50,200 bases of DNA from Microscillaceae bacterium. Lineage in GTDB: Bacteria; Bacteroidota; Bacteroidia; Cytophagales; Microscillaceae. The stretch is from assembly GCA_012031215.1 (NCBI GenBank), contig JAAUUB010000006.1, positions 1-50,200 of the forward strand, given 5' to 3'. Each line of letters starts with the position of its first letter. The stretch's first letter is position 1. Below are positions 38,198 to 50,132 of this stretch, one piece after another. Under the pieces are notes generated by a model that searched no databases, was not told the origin of the DNA, and saw only the letters and a program-made list of their open reading frames with translations. Made by a program: the position numbers and the translations under genes.

Positions 38198-38913
38198 TCA
38201 CTTATCTGCAAGCAGGGCATCGGCCAGATGCAAGGTCTGTATGGGTTTTTGATATTGGGCAAAATACTGGCGCAAGTGCCATAAGCACGCCACCTCCGTG
38301 GAGATTACATAGTCGGCTTGCAGACGGAGCGCAATTTCGGCTTTTTGCTCGGCCAGTGTCTGGGCCCAGGCCGGGTATTGCAGGGCTGCATATCCTCCAA
38401 AGCCGCAGCACTGGCTCATTTCTTCATCTTCTACCAGTGTCAGGCCTGCTACTTCCTGCAAAAGTTGCAAGGGAATGAGTTTGCTGCCGCAGGACTGCCG
38501 ATAGTGGCAGGCATCCAGGAAATAAGCCCGACCAGACAGATGGGGACGGGCCTGGGCAAAATCGGGGCGGAATTCCTGCAAAAATTCACTCAATTCCAGC
38601 GTTTTGGTCGCTACTTGCTGCCATTGGGCCAGCGAAACCTTCGGCGGGGGGGTAGGTAAGCGAAATACCGATGAGCAACGACCTGAGGCAACCACCAGAT
38701 AGTCGAGCTTATCCCATTCTAACCGTCCTAAAAAGGATTGATGTAAATGCCATTGCGTCAGGTCTCCGGCTCGGTAATCTGCCTCACCACAACAAATGGC
38801 CGGAGATAAGACCTCTACAGAATGACCACCCAGCTGAAGCAAACGCAAACGTTTTGGGCGGATTCCGGGAAATAGTGCCGCATAAGGCAGGGTATCAGCA
38901 AGGCAATGTTCAT
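38198..38913 (-). CDS. LutA/YkgE-like (Fe-S)-binding cysteine-rich (CCG) protein, one frameshift
   Basis: 238 residues after repair. Two CCG repeats: SPAICCGEADYRAGD and EEMSQCCGFGGYAAL. The family carries an unusual Fe-S cluster in subunits of lactate, heterodisulfide or glycerol-3-phosphate oxidising enzymes. As given the N-terminus is cut off; with one base added to the T run at 38852-38855 (A run on the coding strand) an ATG at 38913 starts MNIALLIPCLMRHYFPESAQ and reads into RLRLLQLGGHSVEVLS. It lies 41 bases after metF on the same strand and is probably co-transcribed with it. LutB/LutC are not in the window. Confidence 0.85.
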
Positions 38914-38954
38914 CCGCAACGGAGGCTAATTAAGGAGCGCATAGACCCCAATGG

Positions 38955-39907
38955 TCAGAATAACTCTCGCGCAATATTTTTGACCGCTGTGGAGCGGCTC
39001 ATGGAGTAATAATGCAAACAAGGCACCCCAAATTTAATCAGTTCTTTTGATTGATGGATGCCCCACTCAATACCAACTTCGGTAACATCTGCGGTGTCTT
39101 TGCATTTTTCTACTTCCTTGACCAGGTCATCGGGCAGGTCAATATGAAAAATACTGGGCAAAATGGTCAGATGTTTCTTGGTGGTAATGGGCTTAAGGCC
39201 AGGAATAATAGGCACATTGATGCCTATTTCGCGGCAACGTCGGCAAAACTCAAAGTATTTTTGATTGTCAAAAAACATTTGGGTAATGATGTAGTCGGCA
39301 CCTCCATCCACCTTTTTTTGAGATATTGCAAATCTTTCTCAAAATTAGGGGCTTCAAAGTGTTTTTCTGGATAACCCGCCACACCAATACAAAAATTGGT
39401 AGGAGTACTGGTTTTCTGGTCGTCGTCCAGGTAAATGCCCTGATTCATATTATGCACTTGCTCCAGCAGCTCAGAAGCATAATGATGCCCGTTTTTTTTG
39501 GGGCTAAAAGCACCCTCGCTTTTGATGGCATCGCCCCGGAGCACCAGCACATTGTCCACCCCGAGGTAATCAAGGTCTATGAGTGCATCCTCAGTTTCTT
39601 CTTGGTTGAAACCGCCGCAGATCAGATGTGGAACAGCATCTACATTGAAGCGATTCATCACGGCCGCACTGATGCCTACTGTACCAGGGCGTTTGCGCGA
39701 AGTAATTCTTTCCAAAAGTCCATTTTCCCGTTTTTTATAAACATACTCCTCGCGATGATAAGTTACATCAATAAAAGCTGGTTTGAACTCCATCAACGGC
39801 TCAATGGCCGCAAAGAGCTGATGAATACTTTCCCCTTTCAAAGGGGGTAATATTTCAAAGGAGAATAGAGGCTTTTCGGCGTTGCGAAGATGCTCAGTGA
39901 TTTTCAT
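38955..39907 (-). CDS. metF: 5,10-methylenetetrahydrofolate reductase, one frameshift
   Basis: 317 residues after repair. MetF makes 5-methyl-THF for methionine synthesis. Landmarks are FSFEILPPLKGESI, FIDVTYHREEYVY, HLICGGFNQEETEDALIDL, VLVLRGDA and, in the second half, GGADYIITQMFFDNQKYFEF and IPGLKPITTKKHL. The break is at 39313-39319, a run of seven T on the plus strand that has lost one base; restoring it reads LQYLKKKVDGGADYIITQ. A -7 element at 39982-39989 (TACTTTTG) would start a leader of about 70 bases. Confidence 0.95.
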
Positions 39908-39981
39908 ACCAGCAAAAATTATCTGTTTACAATTTTGGGCTTAAACCTATGCCTCAGGCAATTGGTTTTGAATTGAGCAAT

Positions 39982-39989
39982 CAAAAGTA
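39982..39989 (-). promoter_or_regulatory. -7 element of metF
   Basis: TACTTTTG on the minus strand, 75 bases before the ATG. No good TTG at the -33 distance. I see no SAM riboswitch fold in the leader. Confidence 0.4.
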
Positions 39990-40113
39990 AAACAAATAAT
40001 TGAAATTGCTTGAAGCAAATCTGCTCAGTTTTTGTTCTTGGAGCCTAGCCTGGGAAAAAGCGATGGCAAACGAAAAAGAAAAACAAATTGGATAAGCGAT
40101 GTCCCGTCGGGGT

Positions 40114-40287
40114 TTATGATTTGGTCTCCTTAGGTTTAGATTCCTCACTCAATACATCAAACCACTCTTGGGCTCCGTTGCTGGCCACATTAGGGCTAAA
40201 TGCCTCACTTGCGCCCGGTAATTTTGACTGATTTTCAATTTGGGCAATTTCATCAATAAGGTTCAATTTTCTCTTTACAAAGTCCAT
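40114..40287 (-). CDS. Small hypothetical protein, 57 residues
   Basis: An ORF from ATG 40287 to TAA 40114-40116. The product starts MDFVKRKLNLIDEIAQIENQ and ends in a polar tail SEESKPKETKS; the first part is a likely amphipathic helix that looks like the N-terminal helix of short antitoxin-type proteins of Bacteroidota, but a partner toxin gene is not visible beside it. A TAAGTTTG -7 site lies at 40369-40376 on the same strand. I do not recognise the family. The reading frame and codon use look coding-like. Confidence 0.5.
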   Translation of the reverse strand: MDFVKRKLNLIDEIAQIENQSKLPGASEAFSPNVASNGAQEWFDVLSEESKPKETKS

Positions 40288-40624
40288 TTTATAAACAGGT
40301 TTAATTAAAACTTGTCAGTAGCTAAGATACTGCACAGGTTTGATTGATAAATTTCGCAATATATTTCACAAACTTATTGTAAAAAAACGGGAAAAAATAG
40401 AAACCGGTTAATGTAAATCAATTTTTTTCTGTGAAATGTGAGAAATCAAGCACAAAAAGTGAAAATCTGACTGCCAATAATTATTTTTTGCCAGAAAGTG
40501 CGTATTTACCAAATTAAATTAGGTAAAGTAATAAAAAACCCGCCTCATTTTGGACATTAAGCGGGCGGGCTGCGGATATGCAGGTAGTAAATGGATAAAA
40601 GCGGGGGGTTGTGATTCTTTCCCC
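40288..40624. other. AT-rich spacer of 337 bases
   Basis: Between the small 57-residue gene and the flavin reductase gene, both on the minus strand. Seen in it: a TAAGTTTG -7 element (40369-40376, minus) for the small gene, and the terminator of the reductase (40532-40569). I found no further ORF of substance and no tRNA. Confidence 0.6.
40532..40569 (-). terminator. Intrinsic terminator after the flavin reductase gene
   Basis: Stem CCCGC (40539-40543) with GCGGG (40561-40565; alternative register to 40569), loop of about 17, and a T run on the minus strand (complement of the A run 40533-40538). Confidence 0.6.
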
Positions 40625-41708
40625 TCAGTCAATCTCTATCACCACGCCCTCACTAAGCGGGTGTCCTACGCAGGTGAGCACATAACCCTGGGCTAGTTCT
40701 TTGGGGGTGAGGGCATCCTCTTCTTCAAGGCCCACTTTGCCCGCCACACAACGGCCCATACAAGCGGTGCACATCCCACTTTGGCAAGAATAGGGCAAAT
40801 CAATATCGAGGCTAAGGGCGGTTTGCAGGATAGTTTTGTCGGGGGGGGACATCAAAAGTGTATTCTTCGCCAGCGTATTTAACCAGCACAGTGTAGGCAG
40901 GGAGGGCCGAAAGCGTAGCCGCAGGCAGCACAGCGGCCGCTTTTTGGGCGGCTTCTTCGGGACTTACCCCAAAGCTTTCCTTGCGAAGATTGTCGAGGGG
41001 CAGCCCCAATTCGGTAAATGACTGGGTGATTTGTTGCATCATCCCTCCCGGACCACACATATAATACTCCGTATGTGTGCTATCAAAAGAAGGCCAACTG
41101 TCCAGAATTTTTTTGAGAAGTTTGGTGCTTATACGGCCTTTATGGCCTTTATTCCAAAACAAGGGCGCTTTTTCAAGCAAATGCACCACCCGAAAACGCT
41201 CCGGGTATTGGGTTTGGAATTTCTCCAGTGCTTCTTTGAAAATGATGGATTGTGGGTCGCGGTTGGCATAAAGGAGCGAAACCTGGCTTTGGGGCTCCTC
41301 AGCCAGGGCGGCCTTGAGAATGGCCATCAGCGGGGTGATGCCGCTTCCTCCGGCTAACAAAATGAGGTGGCGAGTTTGCTGCGCATCAAAGGCGGTGGTG
41401 AACTGACCCATTGGGGGAAGCACCTCCAGCACAGAACCAGGCCGCAGGGTCTGGTGCAGGTAATTAGAGACAAGGCCTTTTTCAACTTTCTTGACCGTGA
41501 TGGCCGGGTATTCGTCAGTAGTGGGAGAGGTGCACAAGGAATAAGCCCGTCGCACACTTTGCTGTTCTATATTTAGTAATAAAGTGAGAAACTGCCCTGC
41601 TTGGTAAGCCATCTTGCCCGTTTCAGGATGGTCAAAAACAAGGGTAATGGCCTCCGTAGTTTCGGGCACTATCTCTTTAACTTTCAAAAAATAGGTTTGT
41701 AAGCTCAT
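40625..41708 (-). CDS. PaaE-like ferredoxin-NADP(H) oxidoreductase with C-terminal 2Fe-2S domain, one frameshift
   Basis: 360 residues after repair. The FAD domain has RRAYSLCTSP, the NAD(P) domain LLAGGSGITPLMAIL and YMCGPGGMM. The C-terminal ferredoxin domain holds a 2Fe-2S site in PYSCQSGMCTACMGRC with the last Cys in VLTCVGHP. At 40841-40848 a run of eight G has gained one base; with seven it reads FDVPPDKTILQTALSLDIDLP and both parts join. The build is that of the reductase of phenylacetyl-CoA oxygenase (PaaE) and of related class IA oxygenase reductases. No paaABCD genes are in the window, so the partner oxygenase is unknown. Confidence 0.88.
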
Positions 41709-41781
41709 TGTGAGTGTTTCGCGAGTAAACTTGGAATATTTTGCTCTTAAAACAAAAAAAACGGCTTACAGTTTTGAAAGT

Positions 41782-41955
41782 CTAGCCCAGAAAAAGTTTA
41801 TGACTCCGCATGTAGCTCTCAAAGCGGTTCTGGTGCTCCTGAAGCTCTAATATCTTGAGGGTAAAGGCACGGTTGAGCTCTTCCAGCCGGTTGTATTGGC
41901 ACTGAATATTCTGGAAACAATGGACTTGTTTCTCTATTGACTTTTGCTTTTTCAT
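41782..41955 (-). CDS. Small coiled-coil hypothetical protein, 57 residues
   Basis: ORF from ATG 41955 to TAG 41782-41784. The sequence begins MKKQKSIEKQVHCFQNIQCQ and continues with heptad-like YNRLEELNRAFTLKILELQE to a basic end ESYMRSHKLFLG. It is predicted to be one long amphipathic helix with two cysteines near the start. It lies 73 bases upstream of the reductase gene on the same strand, so it may be transcribed with it. Family unknown. Overlapping frames of similar length lack this regular pattern. Confidence 0.5.
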   Translation of the reverse strand: MKKQKSIEKQVHCFQNIQCQYNRLEELNRAFTLKILELQEHQNRFESYMRSHKLFLG

Positions 41956-42000
41956 GACCGAGTTTTGAATTGGTGTTATTTTGAGTAGGGTGTTTGTGTG

Positions 42001-42022
42001 ATAGCATAGCTGCTATTTTTTT
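42001..42022 (+). terminator. Terminator-like hairpin on the plus strand without a plausible gene upstream
   Basis: ATAGCA/TGCTAT (42001-42006 with 42011-42016) with a four-base loop, then seven T. All genes from 35507 to 41955 lie on the minus strand, so this signal would end a plus-strand transcript that I cannot name. Confidence 0.5.
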
Positions 42023-42210
42023 GCCAATCTGTCAAGTACTTGATAATCATAAGCTTTTGTTTTTTTTGTTTTCTTGATTTTATTCCTAAATTTGGAAAAA
42101 ATCCCTAATTGATTTGTTTTCCTATCTTTACACAAAGGCGGATTTGCGCAACTGCAAAAAAATTTGTTATTTAGAGCATCAAATCGGAAAAATCTATAAA
42201 TTTCAACAAA

Positions 42211-43533
42211 ATGGCCAAAATCGCGCCTCAGCCATCGACTCCCCCCTCGCACGAAAACGGGCATATTACGCTACTGCCCGCCGAAGAGATTCATCAAGCT
42301 AAAGCGGAGGAAATGCAAGCCGAAGCCGAGGAAGTGCAGGAAATTCCGGCGGAGATTCAGGCCAATATTTTATTTTGAGGAGTTTTTGATTTAGAGTATG
42401 CCAAAAGTGTTGCCCAGTTTGTCATCACGCCCATAGAGCAATATTATTTTCGGGCCGAGTTTGTAGGCTTTGAGGGGGAGGATTTTCCGGAGCGCAACAA
42501 CCCCAAGCATCCCCTTATTTTTGCCAGTAACCACTCGGGGATGGCCTTTCCCTGGGATGGTATCATTTTCGCCTCGGGACTGATGCGCCTGAATGACTAT
42601 CAACTGCGCCGGGCCACCCGGGGGATGGCTTCGCCGATGCTTTCAAAGACGAAATTGATGAATCCCTTTTTGATACACAATTTTTGGAAAAGGGTAGGCG
42701 GGATAGATGCCACGATGCTCAATTTTGAGACAATGATGCACTACGGCCAGGCCAATGTACTCATTTATCCTGAGGGCGTGCCGGGCATTGGCAAAGGCTT
42801 TAACCGTCGCTATCAGTTGCAGCGCCTTTCTACCTCGGCCCTGCGCCTAAGTATCAAATACAAGACCGATATTATCCCCTTTGCCACGGTCAATGCCGAA
42901 TACATCAATCCCTTTAGCTATAGTATAGATTGGGTCAATGAACTGGTACAAAAAATAGGGGTTCCTTTTTTGCCCCTGGGGCCAACCCTGCTCCTGGCCT
43001 TGCTTCAGCCCTGGATGTTTTATTTTGCTTTCCCGGCCAAGCTGATTTTTGTGAGAGGGCGAAGGGTTAAACCTTACGAAATGGTGAACAAGCCTTTTGA
43101 GGCGCTGAGCCAGGAAGAAATCATCGTGCTAAGGGATAAAATTCACTCCCAGATGCAGGTGGAGCTTAACCGTGCGGTGGCCAATTACGGAACCAAGCCC
43201 TACCATTGGGGCGAGTTTTTGCGTACTGTTGTGCAAAACTGGCGCAAGATACCTTATTTTATGCCTTTTGCCTGGCCGTTCATTTTTATTGAGCACGAAC
43301 GACGCTACCAGGAGCTACAGGCCAAATTGCGAAGGTTTGGGGGCGATACCCCGGAAGATATGGCCCAAAGGCAAGCCGCTCAAGAAGATGTGCACGGAAA
43401 TGAAGAGGAAAGCCTGATGGCAATGGTAAAAACAGCGGCCAAAACCATTGCCCGTAATCCAGAAGTGCTTTTGTTTTATGTGCCGATAGTAGGCTGGATT
43501 CCTACCCTTATCAAAGGCTATCAGAAAGAATAA
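42211..43533 (+). CDS. Lysophospholipid/glycerol acyltransferase-like membrane protein, two frameshifts
   Basis: 440 residues after repair. The acyltransferase motif I is visible as NHSGMAFPWDG (His and Asp), followed later by a P-E-G motif in NVLIYPEGVPGIGKGF. The protein likely transfers an acyl chain to a lipid or other acceptor at the inner membrane. As given it breaks twice: a T run (42373-42376) has gained one base and a G near 42388 is lost; the repaired reading IQANILFEEFLDLEYAKSV links a polar, Glu-rich N-terminal extension to the enzyme. The ATG at 42211 starts this extension, MAKIAPQPSTPPSHENGH. It ends 15 bases before the convergent WecG gene. Confidence 0.75.
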
Positions 43534-43548
43534 AGCTTCGGCAAAGGC

Positions 43549-44355
43549 TTATTCACTTTTGAGTGGATTTAAGTGGGTTGGTGCCGGAGGGCTAAGCTTT
43601 TTGTCGAGACCGACCATTTTGCGCAAGAGCCTTGCGAAAACCAGCCAGAGAAACCAGGAATTATAGACGAGGTAGCGCTTCCAGAGGCGTTTGGGCTCTA
43701 GCCAAAGGCGATAGGCCCATTCCAGTGAATAATCCCGGGCCCATTTTGGCAAGCGTTTTTCCATTCCTGTAAAGGTCAAAAAAGCCTGCCCAACCCCCAG
43801 CATCACGGCCTGCACCCTTCCTTTGTGAGCAGCCATCCATTTTTCCTGCTTGGGGCAGCCCAGGGCCACAAACACCAAATCGGGCTGGGATTCATTAATC
43901 ATCTGTACAATTTCTTCATCTTCTTCGGGGCTCAGCGTCCGAAAGGGCGGTGAATAAGTGCCGGCCAGGCGCACCGCCGGATATTCTTCGGCAATTTTTT
44001 GCTGAATTTTGGCCAGCACGTCTTCAGTAGAACCATAAAAATAAACCGCCGCCCCCTTTTGATTGGCTTCGGCCAAGAGTGCGGGCAAAACATCCATTCC
44101 GGCCGCTCTTTCCTGTTTGATGCCCTCAAAAAGGCGCATATACACCGACACAGGTTTGCCATCCGGGGTAGCAATGTCGGCCTCATTCAAAATTTGGTTA
44201 AAGGCTTTGTCTTGGTAAGATTCCATGACCATGTGCACATTGGCAAAGCAAACATAGGCCGATTGTTTGGCTTCGGCCAGACTAAAAATCTGCTGGATAA
44301 AATCTTGAAAAGTACCCGTTGAAATCCAAGAATTTACTACTTGTCGTTTGTTCAT
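43549..44355 (-). CDS. WecG/TagA/CpsF family glycosyltransferase
   Basis: 268 residues. The family transfers an N-acetylmannosamine-type sugar to a lipid-linked glycan in envelope polysaccharide synthesis. Landmarks: FANVHMVMESYQDKAFNQIL, EADIATPDGKPVSVYMRL, FYGSTEDVLAKI, LVFVALGCPKQEKWMA and MLGVGQAFLTFTG. It is intact. The ATG at 44355 (MNKRQVVNSW) is chosen instead of 44391. It could serve with the flippase at the left edge only in a loose sense, as they are 43 kb apart. Confidence 0.9.
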   Translation of the reverse strand: MNKRQVVNSWISTGTFQDFIQQIFSLAEAKQSAYVCFANVHMVMESYQDKAFNQILNEADIATPDGKPVSVYMRLFEGIKQERAAGMDVLPALLAEANQKGAAVYFYGSTEDVLAKIQQKIAEEYPAVRLAGTYSPPFRTLSPEEDEEIVQMINESQPDLVFVALGCPKQEKWMAAHKGRVQAVMLGVGQAFLTFTGMEKRLPKWARDYSLEWAYRLWLEPKRLWKRYLVYNSWFLWLVFARLLRKMVGLDKKLSPPAPTHLNPLKSE

Positions 44356-44398
44356 AACTTTGTTTGTGAGCCTGCTGTGCCGCCTAAGCACTTGCTTG

Positions 44399-44406
44399 CA
44401 AAAGTA
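44399..44406 (-). promoter_or_regulatory. -7 element of the WecG-like gene
   Basis: TACTTTTG on the minus strand, 44 bases upstream of the ATG; the -33 box is not clear. Confidence 0.4.
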
Positions 44407-44574
44407 GGCCTTTCCGAGTAAATCAGAAAGAACGGTATTTTCTTTCCTCCAACAGGGCTTAACACAATTTTTAACATTTTGCCGGCCTCGATTTAAAGCA
44501 CCTTATCGGGTATTTTTTTATTATTGCGCTATTAATAATTCATATTCCACATTTTTCATCAAACACAAAGCAAC

Positions 44575-47113
44575 ATGACCAAATTCTTACGTATTATTGG
44601 CTTGCTTTTACCCTTCCTTTTGCTGGGCAGCCTAGAAGAGGCCCAGGCGCAAAAGAAAGGCAAAGGACAAACCCCTTCCACTCCACCACCAAAAGAAGAA
44701 AAAAAAACCACTGGCCCCCGGCCTTACCGCGAGCTGATTAATAAAAAAGCCCAAAGCCAGCCAGGCCTGATGGGTGTCCACAAGGTAGAAGACAATGGTA
44801 TTTTGAAATTCCGGATTCACTCTTTGGCCGGGATATCATGACCATCACCCGATTTACCAAAACGGCGGCCGGAGGGGGCATTTATGGCGGCGAAGAGGTA
44901 AACCGCCAGGTGATTGCCTGGGAAAAAGGCCCCGACCAAAAAATATTTCTGCGCTCGGTGAGCTATTTCGTAACCAGCCCCGACAGTACCAAGCCCATCT
45001 TTCAGGCAGTCAAAAATTCTAGCCTGGACCCTATCATTGCGGTTTTTGACATCAAATCCATTCGCAAAGATACCTCGTGGTGATTGATGTAACGGATATG
45101 TTCAAGGGCGATAATCAGGTCTTTTCTATGGGCCCTTTTGACAAGCAGATTTATAAACTCGGCAAGTTTGAGCAAGACCGCTCTTATATTCAATCTATCC
45201 GCAGTTATCCTATTAATACAGAAATTCGTACGGTGAAGACTTTTTCCAGCCAAACCCCCCCGCTCACCCCTTCGCCAACTCCGCAGCCAGGCATTTACTT
45301 GCCCGTAGGGGTCAATACCGGGGTAGTAACGCTGGAATTTAATACATCTATGATTATTCTGCCCAAAGTGCCGATGCGCAAACGTTATTTTGATGCGCGG
45401 GTGGGTTATTTTGCCAATAGCTACGGAACGTTTGAAGAAGAATCGCAACAGGCCGAAAGGGAGGTATTTGCTGTGCGCTGGCGCCTGGAGCCCAAAAACG
45501 CAGAAGAGGCCCAACGTCAGAAAAATGGTGAAATCATCGAACCTGCCCAACCCATTGTGTTTTATATTGACCCAGCTACCCCCGAAAAATGGCGCAAATA
45601 TCTCAAACAAGGGGTAGATGACTGGCAAAAGGCTTTTGAAAAGGCGGGTTGGAAAAATGCCATCCGGGGCGAATATTGGCCCGAAAATGACACCACGATG
45701 AGCCTTGAAGATGCCCGTTTTTCGGTCATTCGTTATTTTGCTGCCGACATCCAGAACGCCTACGGGCCCAATGTACACGACCCCCGCTCGGGCGAAATCT
45801 TGGAAAGCCATATTGGCTGGTATCACAACGTGATGCGCCTCTTGCGCAACTGGTATATGGTGCAGACGGCCGCCGTTGACCCCCGGGCCCGCAGCAAGGA
45901 GTTTGACGATGATCTCATGGGGCAGCTCATCCGCTTTGTGTCTTCGCACGAAGTAGGCCATACCCTGGGCCTGCGCCACAACATGGGCGCCAGTTCGGCT
46001 ACTCCGGTCGAGATGCTCCGCAACAAAGAGTTTGTTGCCAAAAACGGCCACACTTCCTCCATCATGGATTACGCTCGCTTCAATTATGTAGCTCAGCCGG
46101 AGGACGGCCTTACCGACCTTTTTCCCCGCATTGGCGATTATGATGAATGGGCCATTGAATGGGGCTATCGTTATTTTGCGGATGCCAGCAGTGCCGAAGA
46201 CGAAAAGAAACGCCTCAATGACCTCACCAAAGAAAAGGTGAAAAATCCACGCCTGGCCTTTGGGACAGAGGTAAGCCCCCACGACCCCCGCTACCAAACC
46301 GAAGACCTGGGTGATGATGCCATGAAAGCTTCAGAGTATGGCATTATGAATCTAAAGCGGATTTTGCCCAAATTGTCGGAGTGGAGCAAAGAAGATGGCG
46401 AAAGCTATGCCGAGCTTGAGGAGATGTACAATCAGGTGGTGGCGCAATTTCGCCGCTATATGGGCCATGTGACCAAAAATGTAGGCGGTATCTATGATAC
46501 ACCCAAAACCTATGATATGCCGGGCACTGTCTATGAAACCGTGCCAAAAGCCAAGCAAAAAGCAGCAGTGGCCTTTTTGCATAAGCAATTGTTTGAGACC
46601 CCCCAATGGATGCTGGATGCCAATATTCTTAGCCGCATTCGCCCTGACCTGGGCGTGGAAAGCCTGAAAGGCATTCAGGAAGCAATTTTGGGAGGCCTGC
46701 TGGCGGGCGACCGGGCCGTGCGACTGATGGAAACAGCCCAAACTGCCGAGCACTACAACCTGGATGAACTGATGACCGACCTCCGCACCGGAATCTTCTC
46801 CGAATTGACCACCCGCAAGTCCATTGACATCTATCGCCGCAACCTGCAAAAGGTGTTTGTGGAAGGGGTCATAGAACTGCTAGACCCACAGCGGCCCATC
46901 TCTGTCTTTTACATCTCTCCCGGAGGGGCTTATGGCTTCACTCGTCGGTTGGTAGATTTAAAAACGACCGATTTGCCTTCGCTGGCACGGGGGCATCTCG
47001 AGACACTGCTGGCCCAGGTCAGAACCGCTGCTCCAGCCACCGCCGATAAAATGAGCCGCTATCACCTGCAAGACCTGGCCAAGCGCCTGGATTTGGCCCT
47101 GAACCCTCGCTAA
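44575..47113 (+). CDS. Secreted zinc metalloprotease (DUF5117/DUF4953 type), two frameshifts
   Basis: 846 residues after repair. Signal peptide MTKFLRIIGLLLPFLLLGSL then EEAQAQ; a basic, Pro-rich segment; then the DUF5117-like part with a long beta-rich N-terminal domain. The zinc-binding site is HEVGHTLGLRH in FVSSHEVGHTLGLRHNMGA, with the met-turn region TSSIMDYARFNYVAQPEDG. Two bases are lost: near 44815 (reads FRIPLFGRDIMTITRF) and near 45069-45071 (reads IRKDYLVVIDVTDMF). Such enzymes are secreted by Bacteroidota and digest proteins outside the cell. The last 300 residues have no catalytic motif that I can name. Confidence 0.85.
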
Positions 47114-47133
47114 GGGGAATAATTTGAAAGATG

Positions 47134-47169
47134 AAGGCGGTCGGCTTGATTTCCGACCGCCTTTTATTT
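47134..47169 (+). terminator. Intrinsic terminator after the metalloprotease gene
   Basis: Stem AAGGCGGTCGG/CCGACCGCCTT (47134-47144 with 47153-47163), eight-base loop, followed by T-rich TTTTATTT. It also stands next to the convergent apt gene. Confidence 0.85.
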
Positions 47170-47206
47170 GGGGAAAAATAAATCGGGCCATTCGCCAAAA
47201 ATCAAA

Positions 47207-47743
47207 TCAACTGTATTTGATAACTGACCCAACCGAATAGCCTTCCAATGGCTGTCTTCCATTCAAAAAAGCCAGTTCTATCAAAAAAGACAATTGTACG
47301 ACTTTGCCACCTGCTTTCTCTACCAGGTGGGCGGCGGCGGCGGCAGTGCCTCCGGTGGCCAGCAGGTCGTCGTGGATAATGACTTTGGCTCCCGAGGGGA
47401 TAGCATCCTGGTGGATGTGCAGGGTATCAGTGCCATACTCTAGCGCATAGGACTGGGCGTGTGTGGCCGCTGGCAATTTTCCCGGCTTGCGAATGGGCAC
47501 AAAACCCGCCTGTAGCCGCTCGGCCAGAAACATCCCGAACATAAATCCCCGCGACTCGATACCCGCTACGATGTCTATTTTCAGTTCCAGTTCCAGGGCC
47601 AAGCGCACCAGGTCGTTGCCTGCCATTTGCAAAAGCTGTGGATGTTTGAGAAGCGTAGTAATGTCTTTGAATAAAATTCCGGGCTTGGGAAAATCCGGCA
47701 CATCGCGGATGTGGTCTTTGAAAATCTCTTCCAGGTTTGTCAT
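47207..47743 (-). CDS. apt: Adenine phosphoribosyltransferase
   Basis: 178 residues, intact. Adenine salvage to AMP with [31 protein letters not shown], the flexible hood KPGKLP and the PRPP motif [16 protein letters not shown] are as in other bacterial Apt proteins. The ATG at 47743 is used; the upstream in-frame start at 47770 is less typical. It follows tspO on the same strand with an 83-base gap. Confidence 0.95.
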   Translation of the reverse strand: MTNLEEIFKDHIRDVPDFPKPGILFKDITTLLKHPQLLQMAGNDLVRLALELELKIDIVAGIESRGFMFGMFLAERLQAGFVPIRKPGKLPAATHAQSYALEYGTDTLHIHQDAIPSGAKVIIHDDLLATGGTAAAAAHLVEKAGGKVVQLSFLIELAFLNGRQPLEGYSVGSVIKYS

Positions 47744-47826
47744 CTCGTTTGAAAAAGCGGGTAAATACACGCGCCGTAAAATGGTTAAAAATGAAGGGTA
47801 ATATATAAATAATCACAAAAGGCAAA

Positions 47827-50070
<2,244 letters not shown>

Positions 50071-50132
50071 TTCAGTGCTTGGATGGCTTATCTCAAGGAA
50101 AAGCCGCCCAGTACTTTAATTAATAAGAAAAT

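Noticed and set aside
39908-40113. SAM riboswitch before metF
   Set aside because: I looked for the four-way junction pattern of SAM-I and saw no convincing helices; only a -7 promoter element is supported.
41819-42007. 62-residue minus-strand frame in the same stretch as the coiled-coil gene
   Set aside because: Irregular composition with many P, Q and N; the overlapping frame from 41955 shows heptads and is preferred.
42013-42264. Minus-strand frame between the small gene and the acyltransferase
   Set aside because: It overlaps the start and N-terminal extension of the acyltransferase in antisense and its residues are of low-complexity AT-rich type.
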